DNA from: Artemisia argyi
Lineage: Eukaryota > Streptophyta > Magnoliopsida > Asterales > Asteraceae
NCBI GenBank assembly: GCA_030686995.1
Contig: CM060684.1
Span: forward strand, 9,631,897 to 9,695,896
Reading direction: 5' to 3'
DNA: 64,000 nucleotides
Positions 12,767-25,697 of this stretch are shown here, piece by piece. Position 1 is the stretch's first letter. Each line of letters opens with the position of its first letter. A program made the translations under genes and the position numbers. The notes under the pieces are model-generated. The model searched no databases, was not told where the DNA came from, and saw nothing but the letters and a program-made list of their open reading frames with translations.

Positions 12767-13492
12767 ATTGTGGAAACCGTAGAGGGGGGGGGGGTTGAAT
12801 ACGTTTGTATCAAACACCCAACCAAGTGTGACATAATATGAAAAGTGTCAACACTAGTCTTACAATAACTAGAGACAATATAAAGCAACAAGTAAGGCAT
12901 GTCACATTAATACAAACTTAGACATATTAGTAATAACATGCCATGACACAAACACTACTAACTTAGTATAAGCAACAAGCAATACAAATATAAATGCAAT
13001 GCAAAGTATAAATATAAAGCGGTAAATGCAAGAATAAATGTATAGAGATAAGTAAAGAAAGCACAAACCAGACACGATGATTTATAGTGGTTCGGTCACG
13101 AAGCTCCTCTTCACTCTACTTCACTCCTTGAGTACTGTAACACCCCAACCCGATAAAGGTAGGAGTATTACTTTATGGTGACATATCAAAGCAAACACAA
13201 GCACAAGACTTAAATAATACAATTAAATCTTAAAGGTTACAAATGAAAAATCTGGAGATACAAGGTTACAAAGGAACAACAATAAAATACTAAGTCTGAA
13301 AATGCAATTGCTTCTAGTTATCTCTAATCCAGAAAAGCTATCAAAGTATAGTCTTCTTAGTCCTAGGTGCTCTCCACTCATAACCCGGCTTCTCACTAAA
13401 CCTACCGCAGGAAAAGGAAATGCGGCTGAGCTACGAGAGCTCAGTGAACAGATATAACGGTAACCAAGCAGTAATAAAGATAACGAAAGATA

Positions 13493-14117
13493 CAGTAAAA
13501 CCTCTATAAATTAATAGTGTTGGGACCGGCATATTTTATTAATTTAGCGAGATATTATTATATCGATAAATTAATAATTTATTAATTTAAAAATGTTTTA
13601 TATATGATCTTTAAATTTTCAAGTGTAATATACTAGTTATAATGTATATTCTTTAGAGATGAAAAATAAATTTGAAAAACAAGTTCCAATTAAATTTTTA
13701 TGAATTCATATTCACACTTTATGAAAATAAAATTAACACTTTTTGTTGCAATAGGAGAAGATAACACATCAACACTTTACAATAATAAGGAGATTTTGAG
13801 ATAAACTCAATATATATTTGAAGTTCAACAAAAAAATAACAAGTGACAATGAATTTCATTTTTTATTAAACAATCTTAGAATTTTGAAGTGTATCTCTCT
13901 CACACACATATATACATATATATGAAATTTTTAGCAATTATTAATTTATACTTTCGTTGGGACTAATATATATCACTGGGGTTTCAAAAAAATTATTATC
14001 TTATTATTTTATCGATTGAGTTTCAAATTTGTACTGGTCCCAAGTTGGGACTGGACAAATTATTAATTTTATCGAGGTTATTAATTTATCGAGTATTAAT
14101 TTATAGAGGTTTTACTG
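13493..14117. mobile_element. Emigrant-like Tc1/mariner (pogo) MITE
   Basis: The termini are CAGTAAAACCTCTATAAATT and its inverted copy at the right end, flanked by TA on both sides (13491-13492, 14118-14119). These termini match my recollection of the Emigrant/Lemi1 family. At 625 bp, AT-rich and without a transposase, it is non-autonomous. It sits inside the solo LTR and is younger than it. Confidence 0.85.
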
Positions 14118-14569
14118 TAAATGAAGTAAAGGGACCTGTAGATATAATGGGAGTTAAGAAATAAATGAATAAAGGTAAAAGGGAAACAATAATCCACCAC
14201 GAGACCAAGTCAAGTCAAGTCAAGTATCAAGTAACCCTAGTAGCCCGTGTATCCGGAGGGGTGACCTCGGAATACCAAGTGTAATGTGAGGGGATGCCTC
14301 AAGGGTTGGAGTCACGAACTCCCAAGATGTGAAAGACGTGTATTACACACACCATCAGTCACCAAGTATATATATATGAAGTCAAGTTATGTCATATCCA
14401 TCAAGTCAAGTAAACAAATCTAGGATGCATCCATGCGCCCCAAATGGCCAAATATTTTCATCTCCGTAACAAGTCAAATAATGGGACGGGATAGGTCATC
14501 ACTCTTATACCCTAGATTCATGTCATCGGTGCATCAATGACACGGACATGGAATCCCCATGCCTAGTAT

Positions 14570-14800
14570 ACAAGTGGTGGCTCGTAGTCTCAAACTGTGG
14601 GTCAAAGTTCAAGTCAAGTATCAAGTGTCCAAGTTCAAGGTTCATATCAAGGTTCAAGTCGAATTCCCATATCAAGTATATCATATCAAGGTTCAAGTCA
14701 TGGTTCAAATCAAATGTTCAAGTTAAAGGGATCATAGCATAGGGTTCATAACAAAGGTTCAAGTCAAGTGGGTCATATCAAAGGTTCACAATTCAAGGGA
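14570..14800. repeat. TTCAAGTCAAG-type short repeats
   Basis: More than ten loosely spaced copies of GGTTCAAGTC or CAAGTCAAGT occur here, with related short runs at 14205-14225 and 14373-14410. This is part of the solo LTR. Confidence 0.6.
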
Positions 14801-15004
14801 AACCTAGCAAGGTTCACAAATCAGAGGTTAAGACAAGAGAGAGGCAGTTCATGAGAAACCTGTGAGAAGGTCAGAATATCTGTACCTTATTCAAATGCAA
14901 ATGACAAAGAAAGAAAGCTCACACAAGAAGAGTCACAGATCACTCCCGCTTCACAGAACCTATACAAATTAATAATCAAGTGTTACTTTAGGTTAAATAG
15001 CATT

Positions 15005-15175
15005 AGGTTATCCGTTTTAGTTACTTTCCATTCTTAGTAACTTTCTATTTTAGGTAACTTTCCATATTTAGTAACTTTCCAGATTTAATAAGTTTCCATA
15101 ATTAGTAGGTTTCCATAATTAGCAGATTTTCATAATTAGCAGGTTTCCAAATTTAAAAAGTTTCCATAATTAGAA
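15005..15175. repeat. 17-18 bp minisatellite, AGTTTCCATAATT core
   Basis: About ten imperfect head-to-tail copies of TAGTAACTTTCCATATT or TAGCAGGTTTCCATAAT, diverging along the array. It lies inside the solo LTR. Confidence 0.7.
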
Positions 15176-18100
15176 TATTAGTCCTTCATGATTATAATTA
15201 ACATTTGGATAAGTTAAGTGTTCAAAGTAACAAAGATGTAAGATTAGGGTTTACTATGATAGTTTAATATGCTTTAGGGTTAATTATGTAAATACAACAA
15301 GTTTAGGGTTTATAGTGAAATTATTATAAGATTAGGATATAAAATGTAAGTATTATAAAGTTTACATGGTTTACAAGTTAGACCCTTTAGTTATACACAA
15401 CTTAACCCTTATTTAGCCTTTTAAATCTTTTTATTAGCTTTTAAACACAAACAGGTCACAACTTTACGAATTTTTGAACCACATTAGAACTCAAAGATAA
15501 AATTCACAAAAATTCACAAAGATACTTAAATGTATTTAGGACCCACACGAATTTTCCCAGAATTTATTAGTTAGTATAACCCCACACAAAAAAGACATAA
15601 ACTCAGACTACTCAGAAAACCAGCCTGCAGTTGTATCAAAAAAGTATCTGCCTCCACGACCTACCAATACATCCAGGAAAAATACCCAAAATTCATGGTT
15701 TTACTAATCATATAGAAGTTAAATACTGGAGAGTTTCATGGCCCAACTCTTTATAGTTTTTGAATGAAATATCGGCAAAGTGGACTGATTTCAGATTCCC
15801 GATTTTCAGCTTCAACACTTAATCACACAAAAATAAAAAATACGACCAAATCAACTCGAATTCACTCCAAACAAATTGGAGAACTTAACTAAGACATAAA
15901 AATATGTTTTCATGCAAAGAACCAGAATATAACACTTGTGGAACTCGAGTCATAACACACACATATTTGGACTACAAAATAGTCCTTTTTCAGAAACTTC
16001 TTTTTAAACAAATCTAACACATGTTTACACACTCAAACGCATCCATAACCTTAATTTATCATAGGATCTGTATTTAATCATTATTTTAACAGGTTTCCCT
16101 CATCTCACAAGATCACCCCACAAGCTTCCATTAAAAACCCGAATCCAATTCATTAATTTATGTGATGTCCTTTTATGATTTTTATGGTTCGAACCCAGAA
16201 CACAACACCATACTTAACACCCTTTTTATTTTTATGTCGAGTTCAACAACAAACACCCTAACCTCGTTACATAATTATACGAATCACTTCCATTTCCCAA
16301 AAATTCCAAACGCAACACATATATATCGATAATACATTGTACGATTTATATCATTTTATGTGAGGTGAGTTCATGATTTCATGTGATCAAAACCATGTGT
16401 ATACCCTTTTTAAACATTCATTTGATCCATGTTTGATAGAATAACCATGGTTAGACGTAAATGGAACTTAGAAATCAAAAGAATTATATGGATAATTATA
16501 CCTATAGATCGAATGGAATGAGGAACAAGTGAATGGAAAGACCAAGAACTCTATTACACAACTCCTTAACTCTACTACATGTGCAAAATCAATTCCCCAA
16601 CAATGAAGAATCACCCACACGTCCTTGAAGACCCTCCTGCTGATCGAATGGAATGCATAAAATAACAAGCCGCCACTTCTTTTATAAAAACTAGGTTTAG
16701 GGTTTTTCTAAGAAGCGTAATATGCTTGTGTGTAAAAATTATGACCGGTTCCTTCTTTTTTTATTTATTTTTTTGTGGGTCGATCTTGGGCTAAGGGCCT
16801 GAAAAGGATCATGGGCCAAGTTCCTTGGTTGTTGGGTTGGGTTATAGTTGGTTTTAGTTGTGTATCAAAAGAGAACGGCCCTAAACAAATGTCCACGAAG
16901 CGTAAATAGTTTTCCTCATAATTTATTTATGTCACAAAATTATCTTGGAGCTCAAATATGTTCAAAGATTTCTAATATGATGTTTTGTTATAATTTTATG
17001 GATTTACGGTTAATTCATTAAATTCTATTCGCGTTTATAATTACTTGTATCGTTATTTAGAAATTTTAAAATTATACATAAATTAGGCATTCAGGATTTA
17101 GGGTTTTACAAGTACCCAACTCAATAATTACTTCACTAATCAACAAGCTCCCTTCACGGCGGAGAAAAGCATACAACGTCGCTTACAATATTTTCCGACA
17201 TTAAGCTAGATGTCTAGTTCTTCTTCGGGTACAACCAAACCCGTTATGTTTTATGGCCCAACATAATAAACCTTGTGTTTTGAGGCCTAAACACATAAAC
17301 CGCGTCGCTTACTTTATTTTCTGACATTAAGCTAGATGTCGAGTACTAATCTAGCTAGTACCAATCTCACTCATGATCTACCCGATCCTCACAAATCACA
17401 CAAGCTACCAGATCCACATGATCTACAGTCGATCTACCCAATCTACCCACGATCAACACAATCTGCAAGATCTACCGGATCTTCACATCTACACGATCTA
17501 CACACTATCAACACAAGCTTCACAAGATCTCCCCGATCTCTACAAGATCACAATGATCCACACAAACTAACTAAACAAGATGATGGACAACTTGATGTAT
17601 ATCAAGATACAACAAGTGTGTAACAAATGTTACGAGTGCACTAGACTAATCCTACAACACTTTGCATCTTTATGATACAATGTGTTCTTCTCTTGCACTA
17701 GTAGAGGAATGAAAGTGATCACTTGAATGGAGTATTGGATCACTCTTAGACAAAAATAAACTAACTACATGATCAAAGAAAGTGGATTGGAGTGGGTGGA
17801 TAAAGAACAAAAAATTGTGTGAAAAACCTTTACAAAATGTGTAAAATGGTCCACTATTTATAAAGGAAGAAAATACTAGTCGTTACAGACAGACGGTACC
17901 ACTAAATTTAACGGTACCGTCGGGTATTTAGTGGTACCGTCCGTGCCAGAGACGCTCCCTTTTATGTTTTTATTGGTGAAGGTTTATTTGGGGAAGTTTG
18001 GAGCTGTTTTTGGGGGAAAATAGCTGTTACTATTTTTGAAATAATTTTCCCAATAAAACGTTTCTTTCTAATTCAAAAATAATTTGTAAAATGTATTTTT

Positions 18101-18393
18101 GAAAAATGTTTTGTCACATTCATAAAAATGTGAAGTTTAAAACAAAAATTTTATTTATTTGATCATCCGTCAAGTTTAAATTTGTTTGTTCATACCTTGA
18201 GTGATTTATGACGGAATGGAAATCTTTGACTATGTTGAACCGTACTTGAGACGTCGAGAGATGTTGATGTAAGTATGCATCGATGATTAGTGTTTACAAG
18301 TAACTTGTGCATTTTAGGTTATGCATTCAAGTTACATGTTTGTCATTATTAAAACCGAAGAAACCATTTATTTTAAATATCATAATATTTGCA

Positions 18394-19059
18394 CTAATAT
18401 ATTTCAATGTAGTGTTAAGTGTTTACTCATTTATTATATAGAAACCTTATTGGTTCAATAACGTCATATATATTATTTTATCATTCTTGCAATCTATAGT
18501 TTGTTTTTCTTTAAAAGTGAATGGATGATTCCCACACCACAACCAAATATGATAGGTTAAATTCACTCAATTAAATCATTTAAATGTGTAAATATGAGAA
18601 GCTCACTTTTAGGTTGGCAACACATATATTAGACATGTTAATTTTGGCACTTTAGTGCTGTTGTTGGTGCCTTCTACAATTACACTATGTCTCCATTTAG
18701 TTACTGTATTGAGTCATAGCAAGTAGTTAAACTTCAAATTCATGTAAATTATTTTTGCTGTTATTGAATCATAGCAAGTAGTTAAACTTCAAATTCATAT
18801 TAATTATTTTTGCACATTTATGAGGATATTTTTCCAAACCATAAGAGTGCACGAGACAACCAATAGGGTGTTTCGATCGACAAATTAGTTCAAAAACAAG
18901 ACAATTCGAATTATGCAACCAAAACGGGGATTTCCCGTCTTGTTACCGTACCACGTTTTAGTGGTACCGAATAATTTTTGTGGGAGTTTCATGGTACCGG
19001 TACTGTTCCAGGTAACTGGTACTGGTATGGTTCCGGTCTGTACCCCTTCTCATCCCTAG
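18394..19059. mobile_element. hAT-like element, right part (unit 2)
   Basis: This aligns with 3200-3857 of unit 1. It ends in the reverse complement of TAGGGATGAGAAGGGG, a good hAT-type terminus. The left part is missing at the junction with the SIRE-like LTR. No coding sequence is present. Confidence 0.5.
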
Positions 19060-20082
19060 TGTCATGCATGATGAATGTATCATCTTTACAGTTGCGGTTA
19101 TAGGATGACAACTTCAAGGCTCCCTTTATCATTTTTAGTTGTGCAAAATAATTTTAGGGGTTGTTTGGTGTGGAGGTTTAGAATTGGGGAATGCAAAGTA
19201 AAGTCATTCATGCTGTTTGTTTAATGGATCTAGGTTTCATGTTTGTTTCTTTTTAATATTAGAATCTACGATTTGGGGTTTTCTTATTTATCGAGGCCAT
19301 CTTTTTTCTTTTTTTTTTTCTTCTTCATATGATAAGTGGAAGGTAATGTTAATTCATGTTATAGACATATGCTTATTGTATGTGCTGCTTATTGCTTGCT
19401 TATTAATAAGGAGGTGGTAAAACGGGTAATCCTTTTGGTTCCAAGGTTCAATATATCCCCAAACGAAACTCTAATCCATCTAATGTGGATACTTCAAAGA
19501 GTGGAAATACTAAGTCTAAAAATGTAAACGCCAAGGTGGAGTCAAATGTGTCTAAAAAGGGCAAGGAGACTATTGGTTCGGTTTCCAATAATTTGGTTAA
19601 TACATCTAACAAGTTCGTTGTTTTATCCAATGATTTTGCTACTGTTTTTGAAGAAACAAATGTGAATGATAAGGCTTCGAGTTCTAGCAAGATTCATGTG
19701 GAATTGGATACGGATACGAACAAGGTTGGTGATCCGTTTGTGGATGTGGAAACGGATAGTGACAATGAAGTGTATGAGGAATACAATGATATTGCAAATC
19801 ACGTGAACTCATCAAGCTCAAAGGTTAATGGTGGTTCTACGGAAGACTTCAAGATGCGGGATCGCAAAAAGAAGTAGTTAGTTGTTTATGTTTATTGCAA
19901 TGTCATAAACATATTTTCTGGTTTTCATATAGCTAGTAGTTTAGCTTTGTTAGAGTTGGTTTGATGCACAAGTGGTGCGTTTTGGTTTAGCCCTATTCGG
20001 GCTGAGATGTGGGACTCACCCACATTCTTTGTACTTCAACATTTTTTTGTGTAACATATTTACCACGTGAAAGACCATTTAC

Positions 20083-20124
<42 letters not shown>
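19060..20124 (+). mobile_element. LINE-like remnant with poly(A) tail (unit 2)
   Basis: An open frame of about 150 codons runs from about 19431 to 19877 and carries the same Ser/Lys-rich sequence as unit 1, with NKFVVLSNDF. The stop follows a basic tail (RDRKKK). An untranslated part with a TGTACTTCAAC block leads to a run of 41 A at 20084-20124. The poly(A) supports insertion by a LINE mechanism. Internal LINE genes are missing. In unit 3 only about 40 bp of this element remain (32833-32872). Confidence 0.5.
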
Positions 20125-20126
<2 letters not shown>

Positions 20127-20396
20127 AATGAAAATGATAAACCCCCTAGGTCTATTGTATTATTAGCCAAACTATATACATGAAACCATAATGGGCCCAA
20201 ACCCACATATTTATCGTCTAATAGTAAGGAACCAAAAACAAAATATAGCAAGATTTCATACGGGTAGTATGTAGTAATTTGATACCCAACCCATATTCAT
20301 CAATCTAAGCAACAATAATGCTAATGATACATTTGATCACATCCATCGTCATTCCAGTTCTTACCTATGCCACTTTGACATCGTTCAATTAGCTAA

Positions 20397-23300
20397 TTAG
20401 CTAGCATTTGGCAAAACACAATAAATGTATACGGAGACTGGATATAGTAGTATCGCTGAGATGGACGCCCAGATAGGATAGGTGTCACGTTTAATCGCGA
20501 ATACACCAACAGTGGCACAAGCTATCATGATGGTGAGCACCTCAGCAGAGTAGGTCCATGACAGTCCCTTTATATATACGATAGCAAGCAACGTTAGCAA
20601 CCCAAGAAGGTTATTCATCACCAATCCATTGTAGATCTGCATTAGATAAACGAAATCATGTTGTTAGTTTATATCACATATCATATATAGTGATGAAGTT
20701 ATCGGTTGATAAAATCTTACTTTTGAAATATAATTTTCATTTGATCAAGATATATATTAACTGTTAAACATAAAGTACGTGATGCATTAGTGAAAGTGTG
20801 CAAACCTCTGAAAATGCCAAAGAAGCGTTCTTTCGAACATTGGGTTGAGCATCGAGAAGTGCATCGATTACCCTTTTAGCGTTCAGGGCAATCGGGACCA
20901 TAACAAATGAAGTGAAGAGAAAAGGTATGTGAGCTGCTGTTGAGAATTGTTTGACACTTGTTATGAAGGGAGATGTAATTGTGACCGTGATCGCTATTCC
21001 AAATATAGCATACACGATGGTTGCTTTAGGTTTCTCCCGTTTCAAGAGTGTGTCAATTTCTCCCCAGCTATCCTGAAAATTTGCAGAAAGTATCAGTGCA
21101 TCAGTAACAAAAAGATAAACCAATATATGAACTATCGTTAGTAAATTACCTCTTCGAACTTTTCAATCGCCTTTTTTGGATCTTTAATGCTTTTATCATG
21201 ATCAATCGCTTTCTTAATCCATTTGATGAATCCATCTACAAATTCTTTTTTCTCTACCTTTTGATTCTTATCAGCATCAAAGTCCTTTAGTAATTCGTCC
21301 AAGACTTCACCATCGTCTAATGCTATTCCGAAATGTAGAGTCTCGATGAATTTTTTTAACTCATCTCTATGTATTTCATCGTTATTATCTTTGTCGTATT
21401 GTGAAAATAACCTATATAGGAAAAGTAAGCGAATCATGAAATATTGTTAAAACTAGAATACGTTACGGGTCAAGAACATTACCCTTCTATCTTTTCTCTG
21501 TCAGGTTCACCATCTGCTTTCACTAGTCTCTGCTTTTCAAGGACTTGTTTCAAGATCCTTGGCATGATTTTCTCAATTATCGTAAGATTTGAACGTTGCT
21601 TGTTTATTAGTATTATCTTAACCTGTAGATCAAGTATTAAAAATCTGAGAAAAGTTTGAGTTGCCAATGAATGACTAAATTATCATTGAATAAGCGTAAC
21701 TTGCCTGATTCTGGATATTCTTAAAAGTAGATCCAGAACTATTTGCCTCATTCTCCAATTTTTTTAGCCAATTGGTGCATCCTTGTTTGAACTCTTCCCA
21801 GCTGATCTTTCTATTTTTGTCTCTATCGAAGTGTATCAAAATCTCCGCTTTAGCATACTCCTTGGAGATATTATCTTTTTCCAAATCGAATACTTCCCCG
21901 ACCAGATGCTCCAATTCCTCATGTGATATGCACCCATCTCCATCCTTGTCGGCTTTATCAAAAATTCTGGAAAATTTAAGGTATGTCATTAGGCTGCTGA
22001 CCTCATAACTGTTTTCTGATAAGTTTATCTTGGTATTTTATATGCAAAAAGGACATTATATTGTAATACCTTTTGAAGCAGGTAAATTTTGGGTTCCCTT
22101 GCTCGTCAACGAGATCTTCTTCTGCAAGCCTTCGGAGATGATAGATAAAACGCGTGCGTAAGTTTTCTTGCTTCAAGTATGCCAAACTCCTTACCCGAAT
22201 CCATGGATGTCCAACCTACATGCAGAAGGTACACATCCCAAGTAATTTGATTCCTTTGTTTAGCATTTAAAATTTAGATCGGAAATTACACGTTAGCTAT
22301 TAGTAGTATAGATACCTGAAAACCAAAATATAGAAGTATTGACACGCCTGATACTATGACTGCGAACAAACTCATAGCTCGATTCTTCATAAAATGTAGT
22401 AGTAACACAAAGGCAAACGGGATCAACGAAAGAAGCATAATTACAGCTATATATCCGGTCTCCTTGTCAATATTAACGCCCATATCTACAATAAGAGGAG
22501 TTTTAAATGGGTGTAAAATGTTTTGGAACTATATCTCCATGTGTTCATAGCATTATGCAAAAAAATGATTGTACGCGTATGCGTAAATTTTATTCTAAGT
22601 TATCCTACTTGACCTCACAAACTATAGATTAAGGAAATGATCTAACCGGTCAGAAATGAAAGTTTGTGTTTAAGAGACAACAAGCATTTTATCGATGAGT
22701 CTTGTTGATCATCAGATTCAGGTGAAGATCCCTTTTCAAGCATATGGCTACTTAATATTACGCGAATTCCCCATATAAGTGTGAGAGTGAGGACAGTCGA
22801 TCCTGCATACATACTCACTGCTAAAACCACTTGGTTTTGGGCATCCGAGGCCGAAGAAAGGACGCCAGTGACTGCGAAATAAAGAAAAAAAAAAAAAAGA
22901 TGTAAATCTGGAAGTTGAAAAATTAGTTTATTAGAGAGTAAAGTTATTACTAGAGAGTATAAGTTAAGAAGTACTAGCAGGTACCCGGGTGTTGTGACGG
23001 CGGGTACCTTATGATTAAAGTACACACACCAACAAAATAACTATGACTAGCTGATGAACTGAGAAAACAAGAAGAAAATGATCTCGGTCCGGCCCGATTA
23101 AACCATTTTTACCGGTTTCGACGGTCATCTCAGATTCATTTTCGGACAGCTTTTATTGGCTAGTCAAACCGGTGGTGACTTCGATTCCTGATTAAACCGG
23201 TTGAACCCATTGGTCTGGTAAATTATATGAAGCTTTATATGTTTTATTAGTTTGTAAAATATGTATAATAACACATTTTGAAAGTGTTTTAAAAATAACA

Positions 23301-24544
23301 TTTATTAGGTATTTCTTGAAAGTTTGTTACAAGTCTATAAATTTATGTCACTTAATTTTTTAGATGTAATTTCATTTTCCATTATTAGTAAGTGTGTTGC
23401 TTAAAATTTTAAGCATTCCATTTTAGGAAAGCCCAAAATACGTTATAAAGTAGTATAGATTGATTTCAATTTTCAAACATAATTATACTTTAGACCAATA
23501 GCAACATTTTTTTTAAAGTTTCATCTTGATACGTGAACTATATAACATATCATTAAACGCAACGAAATTTCATAAAGTGTTCTAGTATGCATATTTGGTG
23601 TGTTGTCACGTTAAAAATAGTGACATGTGTAAATTTTTCTTATATGACAACACATCAAAATTTTACTGTCATAACACTTCATGAAAATTTGTCAAATTTA
23701 ATGATATTTTAGGTAGTTCACATAACAAGACAGAATTTTGAAATAAGTTACTTGCTATTTTGTGACTTATACCCATAACAATATTATTTGTTTACAAAAT
23801 TTTAATTATTAAAAATATCTACAGATTAAAAAAAAAATGCAAGTCACTATCTATGTTTACACTAGAATAGTGTAAACTCTCATCATCATTTATCTAGGTT
23901 CTATGTTCAAAAAAATTTATGTTATTTATTTTTTTATTTTTTTATCATGATCTATGTTCAATTTTTTTTAATCAAGGTTCTATCAAAGCAAATGCATTGT
24001 TAGAATACATAATTCTATGATCTTGATCCTCCTCATTATGCCATATTTCATGTATCTTGTTTAACATTGTGGCCATCTTCATTTTATAGTATATAGTATG
24101 GAACTAATGCGATATAAAATTGAGAGCCATACCTAGGACTAGGGCGATTTTTGGTAAAGCCATAAGCACCCGAAAAACACTTGCACCAAGTGCCTTATTG
24201 CCAATCCATAAGAACAAAGCCTCACTTCCTTTTTGTATCCATTCCTCCCCCAACATCATCAAATACATATACATGAACATCAAGAACACGCCTTCTGGCA
24301 TCGTGTCTGCACATGGAAAGAACCCGTATAGGGACTTACACCTCTGTTCAGCATGCAACGTTGACGAGTTTGAAATTTCTAAACGTAGATTTAGAGGATT
24401 CTCACTAGAGATGCTATGAACACCAACAGATATCATTGATGTTGAATATGTTTGGAGATCTAGCCACCTGCCTTTCACCATGCTAATGATCAAAAGCATG
24501 CTTAAAGTAAAGGCTGTTACTTGAAAACTTTTCATTTTTGACAT
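20397..24544 (-). CDS. NCL-like Na+/Ca2+ exchanger homologue, 4 EF-hands (unit 2)
   Basis: Nine exons read without a break: 24544-24133, 22871-22647, 22485-22316, 22215-22070, 21966-21705, 21622-21483, 21411-21150, 21072-20806 and 20636-20397, giving 707 residues. All introns are GT-AG except the one after exon 5, which is GC-AG. The start at MSKMKSF is shared with unit 3. A signal peptide (about 1-26) is followed by exchanger repeat 1, a middle cytosolic part, four EF-hand loops (324-335, 365-376, 458-469, 497-508), exchanger repeat 2 and a C-terminal membrane region. Exon order matches plant NCL, a vacuolar or endomembrane cation exchanger of about 585 residues. Basic residues replace family acidic ones in both repeats (K132, R606), so transport activity is doubtful. 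A TATA-like TATATATA lies only about 40 bp upstream of the ATG on the minus strand. Confidence 0.88.
22974..23459 (-). mobile_element. Non-autonomous Helitron in NCL intron 1 (unit 2)
   Basis: On the minus strand it starts TCTATACTACTTTATAACG and ends GGGTACCTGCTAG, inserted between A and T. A palindromic stem (GGTACCC/GGGTACC) lies just before the CTAG end, the normal Helitron layout. The same element is at 35747-36266 in unit 3, so it predates that duplication. At 486 bp, it has no coding sequence. Confidence 0.8.
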
Positions 24545-24599
24545 GTACGTTGAGATGATGGAATTGCTATGAAAAGTGGCTATATATATTAGCAAGTGT

Positions 24600-25400
24600 T
24601 ACTCAGTTAAATTTTTAAGGATTCTTAGACAGTATGAAGTCAAGGTCGTCGTTAAAATTATTTGTTAATTATTACCCTACCACATCACGTACTCCAATGA
24701 TGAGTCGGCACATGCTCACCTGATAACAATTTATTGTCCATTTAATATTTGGCCCATCTCTATTATTGGTCCACGAGTTTTAATGTTACAGGAGAGGTGT
24801 TCATCGGTTCGGTTATCAGACTGTTCGATTAATTTAGTTAAGTTCTTTTTAGTAAAACCGAAAATCGAGCTTTCGATTTAGATAAAATTTGATAGTCTTT
24901 TTATGTATATAAACATATAAAACAAATATGTATTTACATAAATTCGGTTTTTGATTTAGATTTCCAAAACTATATCTAACCAAAAATCAAATATTTAATT
25001 TGGTATAGTTCGGTGTTGACAAATTTGTTTCACTTCGATTTTCACAAATTCAGTTCGATTACAAATATTTAATTACTCAGGCAATCACTGTAAGTGGCAG
25101 CATAAACCAGCTCCAAGTTTGTTATCATCGCCTTTCGACGCCAAGAGTTCTCCAGAAGATCCCGTGACAGATGAATGTGTCGGCCACTTTGCATTAAAGT
25201 TTTGTTTGAGGGTCCTGCTAAAGGCAAAATTGACGTTTGACAAAACTTGAAAAAAGTGATTTCACCCATTTTTATACCTACAACTTGCATTATTGAAGTA
25301 TTATTTAATATTATATTTAATATTTATATCTTCTAAAGAATCTACCCTCGAGAGTCCGGTTCATTTCATAAATAATTTTATATTTACGAAGACAAATGGC
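24600..25400. other. NCL upstream region, repeat-rich, no gene
   Basis: Paralogous to 38880-40090 in unit 3. It contains AT-rich DNA with many ACCGAA/TTCGGTT motifs, suggestive of an old non-autonomous element, but no termini could be fixed. The open frame near 25069-25290 is also present in unit 3 only as a broken frame, so it is not supported as a gene. Confidence 0.5.
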
Positions 25401-25697
25401 CACCAAACTAAGGGTGAACTTGGTTCTGGAACAGCATGAAACCAAAAAAACGAAGAACCGAAAAAACTCAAATTTTAGGAACTGAGAACCGGAATGAAGA
25501 ACATGTTTTGGTTTCAGTTCGATTCTTAGCTCCGGTTTTGGTATTTCAGTTCTATTTTATTGGAACCGCAAATTATTAAAAACCGCCTAAAATTCAACAT
25601 TTTTTATGTGTTTCCACTAATTTATGTCTAACCCATAAAGAATATTGAATGATTAAAGTATATAGCATAATATTAGAGTTACGTCAATTATTGTTTA

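Larger units (their letters stand above)
13136..17110. mobile_element. Large solo LTR (Ty3, Tekay-like termini) with 5-bp TSD
   Basis: The element starts TGTAACACCCC and ends GGGTTTTACA. It is flanked by perfect AGTAC duplications at 13131-13135 and 17111-17115. No internal direct repeat of the start or end was found and no coding region exists, so it behaves as a solo LTR of 3975 bp, or about 3.35 kb without the MITE inside it. Composition includes TTCAAGTCAAG-rich and TTTCCATAATTAG-rich minisatellites. Lineage is inferred only from termini and size. Confidence 0.7.
12769..18393 (-). mobile_element. SIRE-like 5' LTR split by a nested solo LTR
   Basis: On the plus strand the LTR starts TGTGGAAACC at 12769 and is interrupted after 13135. 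It resumes at about 17116 and ends near TTTGCA at 18393. Net length is about 1.65 kb. It shares blocks with the plus-strand LTR at 4879-6177. A TATA box (TTTATAAATAG on the minus strand, about 17857-17870) is preceded by an inverted repeat, GGTACCACTAAAT at 17895 and its complement at 17926. A GATCTAC-rich short repeat lies at 17350-17560. Its 3' LTR is not in the window. Confidence 0.65.

Noticed and set aside
17336..17623. 95-codon frame rich in Ser, Thr, His and Asp
   Set aside because: It is a translation of the GATCTAC-type short repeat in the SIRE-like LTR, and other frames are open too.
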